Made by a program: the position numbers and the translations under genes. The notes beneath the pieces are model-generated. The model had not been told where the DNA came from. It did not search any database and worked only from the letters and a program-made list of their open reading frames with translations. DNA of 64,000 nucleotides, taken from positions 40,414,243 through 40,478,242 of the forward strand of contig OZ017796.1 of assembly GCA_963969395.1 (NCBI GenBank), given 5' to 3'. Origin of the DNA: Pseudoscleropodium purum (Eukaryota > Streptophyta > Bryopsida > Hypnales > Brachytheciaceae). Positions 21,503-33,642 of this stretch are shown one piece after another (the first letter of the stretch is position 1; each line of letters starts with the position of its first letter).

Positions 21503-21833
21503 CAGGGTTGACGAATCTCTACGTCTGCCCCAAAATAGCGTCCGTAACCCGGACGTCCGAACACATGGACGCCAGCGGACGCAGCGTCCCTCCCACCGTC
21601 AAAAGGCGGACGGGCGGGCGGACGGGGGCAGACGGACAGGGTGGACAAGGCGGACGGGGCGGACGGACGGGGGTGGACAGGGCGGGCAGGCGGATGGGCA
21701 GACGGACGCGGACGGGGCGGACAAGCGGACGGACGGGCCGACGGGCGAACGGGGCAGACGACGTCCGCGAATGTTAGCGGACACTACGTCCGCGTCCGGA
21801 CGTCCCGGACGTCTGACCATCCTGTCAACCCTG
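21503..21833 (+). mobile_element. hAT-type MITE, copy B (331 bp, GC-rich)
   Basis: The ends CAGGGTTGAC and GTCAACCCTG are flanked by the exact 8-bp direct repeat TAAATAAG (21495-21502 and 21834-21841). The first 25 bases equal the reverse complement of the right end of copy A almost perfectly, and the other end likewise matches copy A's left end. The interior is a purine-skewed array of CGGACG/GGGCGGAC words longer than in copy A. ORFs through it are artefacts of that repeat. Confidence 0.9.
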
Positions 21834-21869
21834 TAAATAAGATGTCCTCACATAGTTTGAAAGTCCAAT

Positions 21870-22370
21870 TCAAAGTGCTATAACTTTTCATTCACTATCC
21901 AAATTTAATAAAACTTATTGGAAAATTTGTACTCTTTTTTCTAATTTGTGTAGTGAAATTTTCAAATGAATTCAAGATGTATTGATTTTTTGAGAGTCAT
22001 TCAAAGTTTGTAGGTTCAATTTTAGTTCACCAAACTATATTTTGATCGCTACAACTTTGAGTGCTTGTATCTCCTTCATTCAATGTTTATTTTCAATAAA
22101 ATTTATTGAATTATGTATCCCTTAAAGTCTAGTTATTGTAGTAAATTTTCATGTTAATCCAATTTGTTTTAAATGTTTGGAAACCATTCAAAGTTCAAAA
22201 TCTGGAGTTTTTTTGGATCACAATGAACTTAGGTGACTTGTTTCTCCTTCATATAGTTTTTGTTTTCAATAAAAAAAAATTGTAAAAGTTGTGCATACTA
22301 GTTTACTTTGTGTGGTTAAAAATTAATATCAATCCAAGAAGTTATTAGTGTTTGAGAAGCATTTTGGTAG
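21870..22370 (+). repeat. three diverged tandem units of about 170 bp
   Basis: Each unit runs through the same order of motifs: a 'tataacttt/ctacaacttt' start, a 'ctccttcat...caataaaa' core, 'tgtactc/tgtatccc', 'gtagt(g)aaattttca', then 'cattcaaagtt'. Units begin near 21878, 22050 and 22215. They are AT-rich, non-coding and only moderately similar. Confidence 0.5.
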
Positions 22371-24940
22371 AAGGGAATCAACCTTGGATGTTTTTTTGCA
22401 ACTTTTTTTTCTACTTCTTGACATTCTAGAGCCATTTTTGTAAACATAATCAATTTTTTGAATGATATTTTCTTTCACCAGTGTATTTTTGTATTGGTTT
22501 TGGAGTACTTTGTAGTTTTTCATTTTTTTCATTTGAATAGGTTTAGACATTGAATTTCACCTCACAATGTGTTGCCAAGAAAATTTCAACATTTTTTTCA
22601 ATACTAAAACATCATAATCTAGTTTGCAATCTATATGACCAAATGATTCCAAATTTGATTCATGTCATCCCTACACTACAAGATTGTACAAATGAAATTT
22701 CTATACCTTAGTGACATATAGATCTATAACACTTCAAAAGCATTATGTTTCTAAACTCCCAAATGCTAGGGATGCTTACAATAGAGTTTAACCCTTGAGA
22801 TTTCCAACACCTCAAATATGGCCTCTTCAAATTGAAAATTTTTCTTGTTTGACTATTATAATCTTTTTAGCGGTACAATCAAAAAATGTGTCCCTTTCTT
22901 TATTAATCAATATAATCAATTTATGTAGATCTCTTTTTAGGTGATAGTTTGATTGGAATGAACTAAGAAGGGTCTAGCTTTTAATAAATATGAGCTCAGT
23001 GCTCAGAGATTAATATAAAAGATGTAATGTCATACACATCTAAAGTTCATTAGGCTTTATTTGAAAAAAATTGTGAACTCAAAGAACTTGAAACTTGATT
23101 TGCTTTGGTTTTGGTACAAATGCTAAGAATGCATATTTTTTTTCTCCTCAAATAAAATGTCTATAGTAGGTGGCTCAAAAAGTGACCCTCTTCTTCAAAT
23201 AGCCTTAAAGGGAGCTTTGAAATGGATAATAAGTGGTTCTAAAATGGATTGCCAATAATGAGAGAGCATAATTAAGACTTATCATATATTGCTTGATACT
23301 TTGCCAATGGATGGAATAAGAGCCAGGGAAGATCCATTTCAACAACAAGTTGTATTCACTTAAGAAAATATAGGGTCCATTTAAGTTTAGTAAAGATCTC
23401 ATTTAGAAACCTTGTGTATTACTTTTTGAATGTGACAATGCTTGTTTTTTTATCAAGCCATATCTTTTTTTAGATTTTGTGTGAATGGGTTTTGCAAGGC
23501 CCATAATCAAGTATACGTGTTTACTCCAAAATTCTTTGAAAATTCATAAGTAATTCATAAAAAAAACCTGAAAAATATGAAACCACTTATGTTAGAGTCC
23601 GCATCAATTTTTCTTCAAATGAAAAATAAGGGAAAATATTTTTGGGCATATGAAAGCCATTGAAAAGGCCCAACAACCCTTAAAGGGTTGCTTTCTAAGC
23701 ACACTACTTTAGTTTGATTTTATGGACATCTAAGTCGTTACACAAGCAATTTCTTTTTCCTAGTGAAATGGCTTTAGTTTGTTACTAGTACTAATGTACT
23801 TGTACAATTTTTTTAATACAAGTAAAAATAAGAATCCATTATTAATATTGGTTATCAACATTGACAGATGTCATGTACAATTTCTTTTTAAAGACCATGT
23901 GAAATTGCAAATCTCATAAACTACAATAATTGAAGAGCAAAATTGGCTCCTCTTCATCAATATTTATTTTCTTCCAAAAATTGAGGTTTTAGTAGATGCT
24001 AAAAAAAATTTTAAAATTTGGTCCATAGAATTTTCTTTCACTGTAAAAAAGTTTTGTTTCTTGAAAAAAGTAAGATCTTCCTAAATTTTTGGCATTTATT
24101 TCAGAATCATTTATTGCCAACATACCATACAACTAGTGTAATTACTGATGGCACAACACAAACCATATCACTCAATTTCCATAAACTTTTAGCATCATTC
24201 TATGTTTAGAACTATGTTCCGCAAACCTATTTTAATACAACTATGGTAGTTTCCAACAATTGATTCAACACAAATAGTATTACTCAACTTTTGGGATCTA
24301 TTTTTAAAATGGTTTTCCGCTGACCCACCCTACAACTAGCTAAAATAGTTACCGACGACGACCCAGCACAAATTATAGGATGATTCCAATTTCTACTGGC
24401 AGCTGAATCAGACTAGGTACTACACTGAGTACAACCTCCTTCCCTCCAATCCATACCGTGTTTTCGCCAAGATGCGCCTTTTGCAAATTGCTTGTACAAA
24501 ACGACCACAGACTCAGCCCTACGCGCACAAACACCAAGAATCACGGACATTCAAATGCTTGTACATGACATACCAGGTATGTGGTTCCATGCATGTTAAC
24601 TAGATTTTGTCCTCCAAGGAAGACATACTCCTTATGATGATAAGTTGACATTTCATGATTCTCAAAGCATAACTTCAGTAGTTTGGAAAAGAATTGCAAA
24701 AATGGAATAAAATAATCTTGGATTTACAACAGTAGCTGCACAGCAGGCTCTCGTTTTTAAATCGAAATTAGTGGCTCACTGGTGGCTGATTGTAAAGCAA
24801 AATCAGTCATAATTGCCTCATTGGTTGAAACCCCTAATTAAGTGATGTGGATACACAAAAATATACACAATTTGTTTTATATACACAAAAATATACACAA
24901 TATATACGAACGATGCTTCTTCTGAGTGGCTATGGTATTA
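22371..24940. other. AT-rich gene-free stretch with a small GC-richer island at 24400-24560
   Basis: No coding frame is supported. The island near 24400-24560 has higher GC and may be an exon remnant or promoter of an unknown transcript, but neither strand gives a clear frame. Confidence 0.45.
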
Positions 24941-24946
24941 AGGTAG

Positions 24947-25165
24947 GAACATCCAAATGTGCCACTGATCTTAAACCACCATCTACACTATATGTACATC
25001 TTCAAAGTCAGTTCTGTACCTATGTGGAAGAAATGCTTTCAGAACCAAACTTTGTTCCTTAATAACTTTTGCATACAGTATCCAAATGCCACGGTATCTG
25101 GTGTGTTAGAACGTCCTTTCACTTGCCAACAAGAAGATATGAAAATCTGACCAGTTTAAGAATAA
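24947..25165 (+). repeat. dispersed repeat family R1, copy 1
   Basis: About 215 bp, shared with 31040-31262 and 55940-56170. The common core contains TAACTTTTGCATAC, 'GTATCCAAATG' and 'CCTTTCACTT(G/C)CCAACAA'. No terminal inverted repeats or target duplications are evident, so its class is unknown. Confidence 0.75.
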
Positions 25166-26279
25166 AAAATAGGCTTAGTACCAAAAAGTGGCGCTTTGGG
25201 GAGTACTTACCTTAGCTTCTGACTACACTAATAACAAATATACCAAACTGGAATGTTAGTCAGAAACTTGGAGGACAAGAAGCAGTGAAAGCATCTGGGG
25301 GTAAAAGCTTCAGTCTGTAGACTTCTCAGTCGGTAGAGTGGTAGACTTGGTCAAGAGGATCGCGCAAGACCTGGAGAAGGTCGGCTGAAGGATTCACGTA
25401 CTGAGCTTAAATCATGCGACAAAAGGTAAGGTTGCGAAGTTGGATGAGTCACCAGGTTCTGACTCGGTCAAATTTGATAAGTTCGTATCTCTCAATTATG
25501 GTAGTTGCATGAATTTTTTTTATGAAAAACCTTGATTAGAATGCCGTTATGTAATACTATAGTTTAAAAAACTCTTAAAAAACTTGCCCATATCATCCGA
25601 CACTAGAGTTTTGATGCCAATTCATGTTGCACAATTACTTGACACCCTGGTTATGCCGAAACAGAGATTTTGCGCAAGCAAAAGAAAAGAGTCCGCCTCC
25701 TACATGTATGAGATTCACTGGCGTTTCCAACTAATTCAAACCCTTGTGTTCAAGGAAACAAGGAATCTAAGCATGTGTCTGTGTAAGCATGTTACTTATC
25801 CAAGTGAAGCAGTCGCCGTAGAGAGGATCATCGATACTTCATGTACTGTACAGTAGAAGTTCCTTTATATTGGTGTTCACAAGGAACTTGCGACACTGAA
25901 ACAAAACATCCTATTTTACCAGGCTCCAGGTGAGATCTGAATCCGAGTTAAATATAGGTTTCCCACTCGAACAGGATCGATCTCACCGCCATGTCCACAA
26001 AGAAACAACCCCCTCCCCCCCCCCCCCCCCCGAAAAAGCTTCAAACAAACACAAATGGTGAACCATTCGCACGAACAAAACAACGAACTTAAGATCTCAA
26101 GCTAGTTCAAACTCACTTATTTAATTCGTGTGTTGCTACAAACATATATATAAGCAACACATTATCAGGTTGTGAAGTTGATTTCACTCAGCTCCACGTG
26201 CGACACAGTGTGGACAACGCTTGTAAGCGTATCCAGCCTGTGCCTCTCTCTCAGCCAGCATGTGCAGAGTTTCGGCATG
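25166..26279. other. intergenic region with GC-richer patches and a 17-base C run
   Basis: Patches at 25310-25460 and 25580-25990 have near-genic composition but no supported frame. A run of 17 C residues lies at 26015-26031. Confidence 0.45.
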
Positions 26280-27160
26280 TCAATTTGCCGAAATTTCTGC
26301 TGCAGAAGACTCTCCAACCTTCGGGAGAATGTGGTTGCGCCCAAGCAAAGGCAAAGCTGCAAGGACGTCGTCAACGATGGCTCCGGAAGCGTGTCCGCCA
26401 TGTCCGCCATCTCCATTTATGACGGCTTCCAAGCGAGCAGCAGGAAGACGTCGATGTTGCTCTTCCAACATCTGAAGAAGGGTTCTGTAAGAGCATAAAC
26501 AAGATCATAAGCAACAACTAGGTCATAAATATTAGAGAATCTCCATACTGAAGGTTTGCTGTGGCAAGAACAGAAATAAGATCTCAAGATCCTCAAAAAG
26601 TCCCAAGTTCTTGCAATCAAAATAATGAAACTCTGTGGCAAGTACACAGACAAGATCTTAAGCATCAACAAGGCCACGACACATAACGTAAGTCTGACAA
26701 TACCGAAAAGAAGAGAATAGCATCAAACAGAACCGCAAAATTTCACAATCTGCAGAGTATTTGACAGAAGCAGCAATAAAACCATAAGTCTCAAACAAGC
26801 GAGGCCATAGAATTTTTGCGATCTTTAGAACGAAATTTTTGAAGCGGAAACAGAAACAAGGGCATATATATGCATCAAGCAAGGCCATGAAATTCTGCGA
26901 TCATCGTTTCACCGCCACGTCTACAAATTAAAGAGGGTGCCATTCTCACTCATCAGAGACTAATAGGGATAAATGCACTGAACAAAACACGCCACTCCAA
27001 CAGATACTGAAATCCACGTCAGTTTCCACCAAATCAAGCTCCTTCCGACGTAGTTACAGACGTAGACACAACAGAAAACAACAGCTTGTGAAGTTCGAGA
27101 AACGGGAACTTACCCAACCATGGTTGGAAGCTCCTTACGATGGCGACTGAGGGACTCCAT
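26280..27160 (-). CDS. putative two-exon small protein, unrecognised (83 aa)
   Basis: Exon 1 is 27160-27114 and exon 2 is 26484-26280, joined across a GTAAGT donor and a pyrimidine-rich TTACAG acceptor. The frame stays open across the junction (15 codons plus two bases, then 69 codons including TGA). The protein begins Met-Glu-Ser-Leu and contains a Leu/Gln/Glu/Arg-rich helix around residues 17-33, then a Gly-Asp-Gly-Gly-His-Gly-Gly-His linker. I recognise no family. Support comes from the canonical splice sites, the open joined frame and GC content above the surroundings. The intron (629 bp) could hide another exon. The start is the first ATG in exon 1, and a longer upstream 5' part is possible. 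Confidence 0.35.
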
Positions 27161-28671
27161 GCACAGTATGCGGTTCTGTATCGAAAAGGGTTACCAGCTA
27201 TGGCTTGCAATTTCGGCTACAACCGACAGTGAAAGAGACAGATCGAGAGATCCAAGTGAAGTAGACTTGAAAGGAGAAGCTAAACGTCCTTGATGGTTTA
27301 TAGGCTTGCTAAAGAAAGCTTAGTACGTAGCTCAAACCTTCGACAGCAGGCCTCCTGGGCAGTGCATGGGGCGGTCAACAGTCTCTCTCTCTCCAGACCT
27401 ACAAACCTGGGGCCGCCCCTCTACTAGTGGCAGAGGGTGCAATAGCTCTTTAATTTCAATTACGTGATTGTACTGTGGTCCAGTCCTTTTCTGTCTCACT
27501 TAAGTAGAAAAGGTTCAATCATTTGCACTACTTCCTACATTCAACTGTTGCTTAACTTAGTACCGTGCAAGTGGTGAAACTTTTCACTATTCATGATGTT
27601 TTGATGGGATTTGAGAAAGTTTAGACTCATCTTAAGGCTTTCGAAAGAGGCTGGCGACTCTTCTCAGATTTTGATGAGATTCAACCTGTGGAGCAATTAG
27701 TCTGTCCTCTGTCTTAGAATTTAGCTCTGAATTGAGGCACCCAAGGTAGCACTTGCTAGTAGTTGTGTCAGTGTGGTGAGGTTACGAGAACCAGTTTTGT
27801 TTTTCTAAATTCTACCAAGTTACTGGAAAGAAACTAATAGAGTACTAATTAAGTTAAGTAGCAACATGAGTGAGAGTTTTGTCTTCTTCAGTTGGAAATG
27901 ATTTTACAGATTACTTAGAACAGTACATATGGTTGCTTTTGGATTTGCGAGCAACTGGGATACCTTAAGCTACGTAATTGGTAAGCAGGGATAAGAATAC
28001 ACAATTTCCAATGGTTGCCTCAGTCATCGATCAATCGGTGTTCGTGCCGAGGCGGATGATGCATTCACGCTTCCCCCTGCCCTGTGGGGTTCTCACAACT
28101 GAAGTTTCTCGACAGACCATATGAATGAGGAAGACTGAATCAAAGCTGCATTGGAAGTAGCCATGCACACCATCGTAGCCTTACTGTAATTTCAATTTGT
28201 GACCTCTCATTGAATTCTGGAGACTACAGCGTGCAGCGTGGGCCACTATGTAGTGAACAAGAACCCAAAAGATTAGAACAGGTTTGAAGTTTACACACTC
28301 TTATCTCATTGCCTCATCCATAGCACAATGTAGGGCTCTCCAATTCCAATTCCAAGGCATGCATACCATCAAAGAATCCCAAGAAAACACACACCAAAAT
28401 CTCACTTACATTAGCATAATTAAACATCAGCCATGGCCTATCGTAGAGGCTGCTGCAATGAGAGCCAGGTGCACAACAATAAAGGACACTTTTGCTCACG
28501 CAATCGCAGTGTTTCTCCATTGGTGGTTGCTGGGAAAGGTAAGGTAAGGTAGGAGTGTTTTTTTTGGGGTGTATGTGGAGGTTTCAAGGTGGTGTTGATG
28601 ACAGGTGCTTGAACCAATTTTTTTTTCAATTTTTATATATGCAAGTGCACATCTGACAACCATGTGAAAGT
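27161..28671. other. intergenic region, mixed composition
   Basis: This probably contains the 5' region of the small minus-strand gene at its left end. A CT-rich run and an imperfect GGGGCGG/CCGCCCC inverted pair lie near 27370-27420. No gene is supported. Confidence 0.4.
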
Positions 28672-31010
28672 TTGCTTTTTTTAAAGGTGCGGGAGGTTTA
28701 CGCCATTGACGACATTCATTCATTCATTCCAACCAAGACTAGTTCTGTGTGTTCAGCATATGTGAATTTGGTTGGATCTGAGCCACCAAATCTGAGTTGC
28801 CGACCAAAAAGTTTTGGCAACTGAGTCATGTGAACCAAATTCGATGTGTATGGCAAGTGCGAATGTTGGTTGGTTGGTTGGAGGGGGGAAGTGCAAGCAA
28901 GTTAGTGGATCAATGCATGGACGACATTTATTCGAAACAAAGTTCAGATGTGTTTGACAATTAAATTAACATGTGGAAATGTTGTTAAAATCTCAGTGAT
29001 AGAGCAAGTGGTTGGCAACATTCATTTGAACTTATTCAAATGGGGGATTTTGGATGGCATGTGCAAAGTTGGGTGGAAGGTGGAAGTTTGGGCCTTGAAT
29101 CAAACCATGGTATACACTACATGGTCATTTTACACCTAGAGGCTAGGCCAATTTCCTTTGCGGTTAATAGCGCAAAATTCAAGCCTCTTGGAGGCTGAAG
29201 GCAATCTTCAACTACTCATTAGAATAAGATTATAATAGGGGTCAATTCTCCCATATGGAAAGGCTTCTAGGTCAAGAAATTTGGTTGATTCAATAAAACC
29301 TAGAAAATTTCAACCCCTCTTTCTTTTTGCAAGGTCACTTTACACCTATAGGCCAATTGCATATCTTATGGATTTGCTTTGTTGAAAAAATATATACTTT
29401 AAAGGAAAAAAAATGTAATTGAAATTTGACATTGGCCTCTCATTTTTGGCACACCCAATTTAGTAAGCTTGGGCCATGTCAAATCATGTTTTTGTTGAAT
29501 AAAAAAACTCATTCCACTAAATTGGCTTGATCATAAGTCTAAATGAGGTTGGGATCAATTTCAACCTTTTGTCCAATCACAAGTGAGGATTTTGGGCCTC
29601 TAATACAACAAATTGGCTCAGCCTTTAGGTGTAAAGTGGCCCTAAATAATGCATTTAATTGGAAATAGCATGCTTCAAAATCTAATTCCTACATATATAT
29701 TCTCATATAAAATGCACAACCTTTGAAATTTGTAGACGTTTGAGGTCAATTTCCAATACAATTATTTTTAACCCATAGAAGGTCTATAGTTTATTCATAC
29801 AATATCTTAAAAATGCATTTAAAAATAATCTTGAATCCCTTTTGACTAAAAATAAGACTCAATAAAAAAAAAAGCATGTGCAATATAAGAATAGGAACCA
29901 TACTCAAAACTTTCTTTGGAAAATTTTACTTGTAGTGACCTTAATATATTGTCAAAAGGGTACCTTGAATACTTTTTATTATTGTAGCCAATTATTAGCA
30001 CCTTTGATTAACCTTTTAAAGCTCAAATCTATTTTTGAATTATCTACATTTTTGTTTATATATCAAATGTAATTTTGTTATTTTAATTTCATCATAGCAA
30101 AAAATGATTTTTCAAAGATTCAACATCAATTTGAATGAATGAGAAATCATTGGGGCAAAACATTGCCCTCAAGCTTAAGAATTAGATCTATGATTGTATT
30201 GTTAAAATTTGACTTTTTGTAAGTTTAATTTGCATATAATATTCAAATGTCATTTTTGAAGTGTACCTAATTTGTCATTTGTGGGGTCTAATAGTTTTTT
30301 AGTCATATCAAAAATATCATTATAAATAATAAGAAGAAAAAGAAGAAGTAGTAGTAATAATAATAATAAGTTAATTAACTCATTAAACTATTGAATATTA
30401 TTTTGAATTGAAGACATTTAGAGTTCTTTATAATTATGCCCTAAATGTCCAAAGTGAATGAAAATACATGAAATTCTCTATTATTAATAAAGACTTGTGA
30501 CTCACATATTAATAAAAAATGAACAAGTAAAGGAATCCAACCTTTGCAATTCCTAAAATTGTAGAGTCTAATAGTTTTTTTTTAGTAATACCAAAAATGA
30601 AATTATTATTATAAAATAAATTATTTTATGAAAATATAGGATATTATTTGAACCTAATAGTTTAATATAAATTAGATATTATATGTTAGTATTTTAATAA
30701 TATTTTTATTTCATTTCAATATTTTATTTGTATTATTTTATTTCAATTATTATGTAACATTTTTTATACTTGTTGAATTCTATATCATTAGATTTGCATG
30801 TAACTACACAAATTTATTCTGCTAGTGCATGCAACACTAATGTATTAAAGTTAGAGTATTTGAAAATGAAACAAGCTACACTATTAGTATATAATACTAA
30901 TTTCCAAACAAAATTAATTTGGTGGCATTACTTTTATACCCTCACTAATACAATGAAATTCACATACCAGTGACTATTGAGAGTGCAATAATACTAGGTA
31001 TTGAATTTTC
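28672..31010 (+). repeat. tandem segmental duplication, copy 1 (about 2.3 kb)
   Basis: This matches 31285-33642 collinearly over most of its length: the block starting 'aaggtgc(g/a)gg(a/)agttta', the block containing ATTCGATGTGT, the long AT-rich middle, and the final 'actattgagagtgcaataatactaggtattg'. Divergence is visible throughout, so the duplication is old. This copy holds a private MITE-like insert at 29123-29642. Confidence 0.85.
29123..29642. mobile_element. MITE-like insert with 30-bp-class terminal inverted repeats
   Basis: The left end reads GGTCATTTTACACCTA followed by AGGCTAGGCCAATTT. The reverse complement of the right end reads GGCCACTTTACACCTA followed by AGGCTGAGCCAATTT. A third, internal copy of the same end (GGTCACTTTACACCTATAGG) lies near 29334. 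The insert is absent from the corresponding place in duplication copy 2 (near 31740), which supports insertion after the duplication or loss there. Target duplication is unclear, so the superfamily is unassigned. Confidence 0.65.
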
Positions 31011-31039
31011 ACAGTCTAGTAAGGTATGTACACCCCAAA

Positions 31040-31262
31040 TCTCACCTTGCCTAAATTAAACCACCATCATCACTTTGTGCACATCTCTAAAATCAACATG
31101 TTCGTATGTTGTAGAAACAATTTTAGAACATCTGTCAAAAAAAAATTGGCCCTTCTTAACTTTTGCATACGGTATCCAAATGTTGAGTTCTTTTGTGCTT
31201 TGGAACCTCCTTTCACTTGCCAACAAAAAAGTATGAAAATTGGACAAGTTTAATAATAGTAT
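31040..31262 (+). repeat. dispersed repeat family R1, copy 2
   Basis: This shares the R1 core (TAACTTTTGCATACGGTATC, TTTCACTTGCCAACAA) and sits exactly between the two halves of the 2.3-kb tandem duplication. Its right flank 'ctagtcacaatag' also matches the copy at 55940-56170, so the repeat may extend a little further right than drawn. Confidence 0.75.
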
Positions 31263-31284
31263 CTAGTCACAATAGCAAAATGTT

Positions 31285-33642
31285 TTCTTTTTTAAGGTGC
31301 AGGAAGTTTACGGCATTAACGACATTCATTCATTCCAACCAAGACTAAGCTTAGTTCTGCGTGTTCAGCATATGCGAATTTGGTTGGATCTGAGCCGCCA
31401 AATCTGAGTCTCAGACCAAAAAGTTTTGGGCTACTGAGTCATGTGAACCAAATTCGATGTGTGTGGCAAGTGTGAATGTTTGTTTGTCGGTTGAAAGGTT
31501 GAAGTCCAAGTAAGTTAGTGGATCAATGCATTGACGACATTTATTCGAAACAAAGTTCGATGTGTTTGACAATTAAGTTATGTGGAAATGTTTGTTAAAA
31601 TCTCAGCAATAGACCAAAGTTTTAATGGTGCATGACATTCTTTTGTACCCATTCAAACCGGGGAATTAGCATGGCACGTGCAAAATTGGGTGGAAGGTGG
31701 AAGTTTGAGCCTTTGGATCAAACCATGGCATACATATTATACTAAGCTATTGTTTTTAATTGAGACAGACTTGTTTTGAAAACTGACCCTTGGCTGCAGA
31801 TTCTTGCATGAAATGTACAACCTCTAAAATTCATGAAAGATTAGGGATAATTTTGAATGGGGACAAGTTTTTATAAGCATTGAGGATTTAATTGTAGCTT
31901 ATTCATGTGATGTCTCATAAATATGTTTGAAGATAATCTAGAATTCATTTTGACAAACAACAAGATTAGACAAAAAAACATTTGCAGTTTAAGGAAAGGA
32001 ACTGTGCTCAAAACTGCATTTGGGTGATTTTACTTGTAGTTGTCTTAATATTTACAAGATAATATATTTGCCAAGATACAACATTGAATACTTGCACTTT
32101 CTATTGTTGTAGCCAATTATTTTTAGCTTTAGTTAAACTTTTAAAGCTCAGATCCTTTCTTGAATTTATACACACTAATTTTTATTTATATATCAAGTGC
32201 AATTTTGTTATTTACTTCAATTTCATCATGTTGATTGTTACAAAAACTTATCTTTTAAAGATTCAAGTATTAATTTGAATGAATGAAAAATCATTGGGAA
32301 AAACATTGCTCTAAAGCAATGAGTTCATCTAAAACATAAAAATCGAAACACTTAGGGATTAATTCTTCAAATATATTGCAATCTACTAAATATTTATAGA
32401 ATTTAATAATGTGACTTCTACACAAAAAATTTTAACAATGTGAAAAATATTTTTTCTCCAAGTTTTCAAAAGTTCCATACTTTTAAAAAAAATAGGATAC
32501 CTTTATATTTATGGATTGGACAAATTTTAGATTATTCCATGTAAAAAAAATTGATAACTCTTTTTCTCTTTCTTCTTTAGAATGATTTTAATATAGTTAA
32601 GCTAGACAATAGAGCCTAATCTAATTGTGTGAATATCAACTCATCATTTTTGATACCTTAAATTATTTGTTGCCATTCTTTAGCAATATTTAAATATCTT
32701 CAAAGATCTAATTTCAATATAAGTTTGATACTAATATATCCATTGTCATATTTTCTATTAATATTTGGTATCTTTGGATACATTTAGAATTCTTTGTAAT
32801 CATGCCCTAAATATCCCAAATGAATTTGATTACATGGAATTCAATATTTCTTAGGACTTGTAACTCACATATTAACAAAGAGATGCAAAAATAAAGAAAT
32901 CCAGCCAACCTTTGCAAACCCTAAAATTGTGGAGTCTAATAGTTTTGTTAGTAATATCAAAATTATTCTTATTATAAGATTAGTTAGTTCATAAAATATA
33001 GGATATTATTAAAATCTACTAATATAACATAAAATAGATATTCTATGTTGGTATTTTAATGATATCTTCATTTTTCATTTGTATTAAATATTTTATTTGT
33101 ATTATATTATTTCAATTATCATGTAACACTAGTGTACCCTGTGCCGTTGCCACGGTCAAAACAAAAGAAAAAATAATTTTCTAATTTTTTTAATTTATAA
33201 AAATTTCAAAATTCAATAACTTTCATGCTTTAAGTCAAAATGTCACAAAACCAAGCCCGTACACCCTTCCTCACTGAGGGCTTTCCAAAGATACCAAATA
33301 CACAAATGGGGATGCATGGTCTGGAAGATTTCAATGTAACAAACAAACAAACAAATAAACAAAACAAACAACCTAACTTAATAGAAGGATATTTCATGCT
33401 TGTTGAATTTTATATCATTAGATTTGCATATAACTACACAAATTTATTCTATTAGTGCATGTGACACTTAAATATCAAAGTTAAACTATTTGAAAATAGT
33501 GCAAGCTACATTATTAATATATTATACTAATTTCCAAATAAAATTAATTTAGTGGCACTAATTTTGTACCCTCACTAATATGATGAAATTGATGTACCAG
33601 TGCCTATTGAGAGTGCAATAATACTAGGTATTGAATTTTCAC
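31285..33642 (+). repeat. tandem segmental duplication, copy 2
   Basis: Direct-orientation partner of 28672-31010. It lacks the 0.5-kb MITE of copy 1 and instead carries a Helitron-like insert at 33129-33389. The empty site is visible in copy 1 near 30752-30765. Confidence 0.85.
33129..33389 (-). mobile_element. Helitron-like element, copy 1 (261 bp)
   Basis: On the minus strand the insert begins TCCTTC at 33389 and ends CTAG at 33129, with the small hairpin CCGT-GGCA-ACGG about a dozen bases before the end, between flanking A and T. TC start, CTRR end, a 3' hairpin and insertion between A and T without duplication are the Helitron rules. The duplicated segment at 28672-31010 gives an empty site without a target duplication. 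No Rep/helicase is encoded, so it is non-autonomous if it is a Helitron. Confidence 0.6.

Noticed and set aside
25318..25370. tRNA or SINE: 'tcagtcggtagagtgg' looks like a pol III A box
   Set aside because: No acceptor stem, no B box at the right distance and no cloverleaf. At most a remnant.
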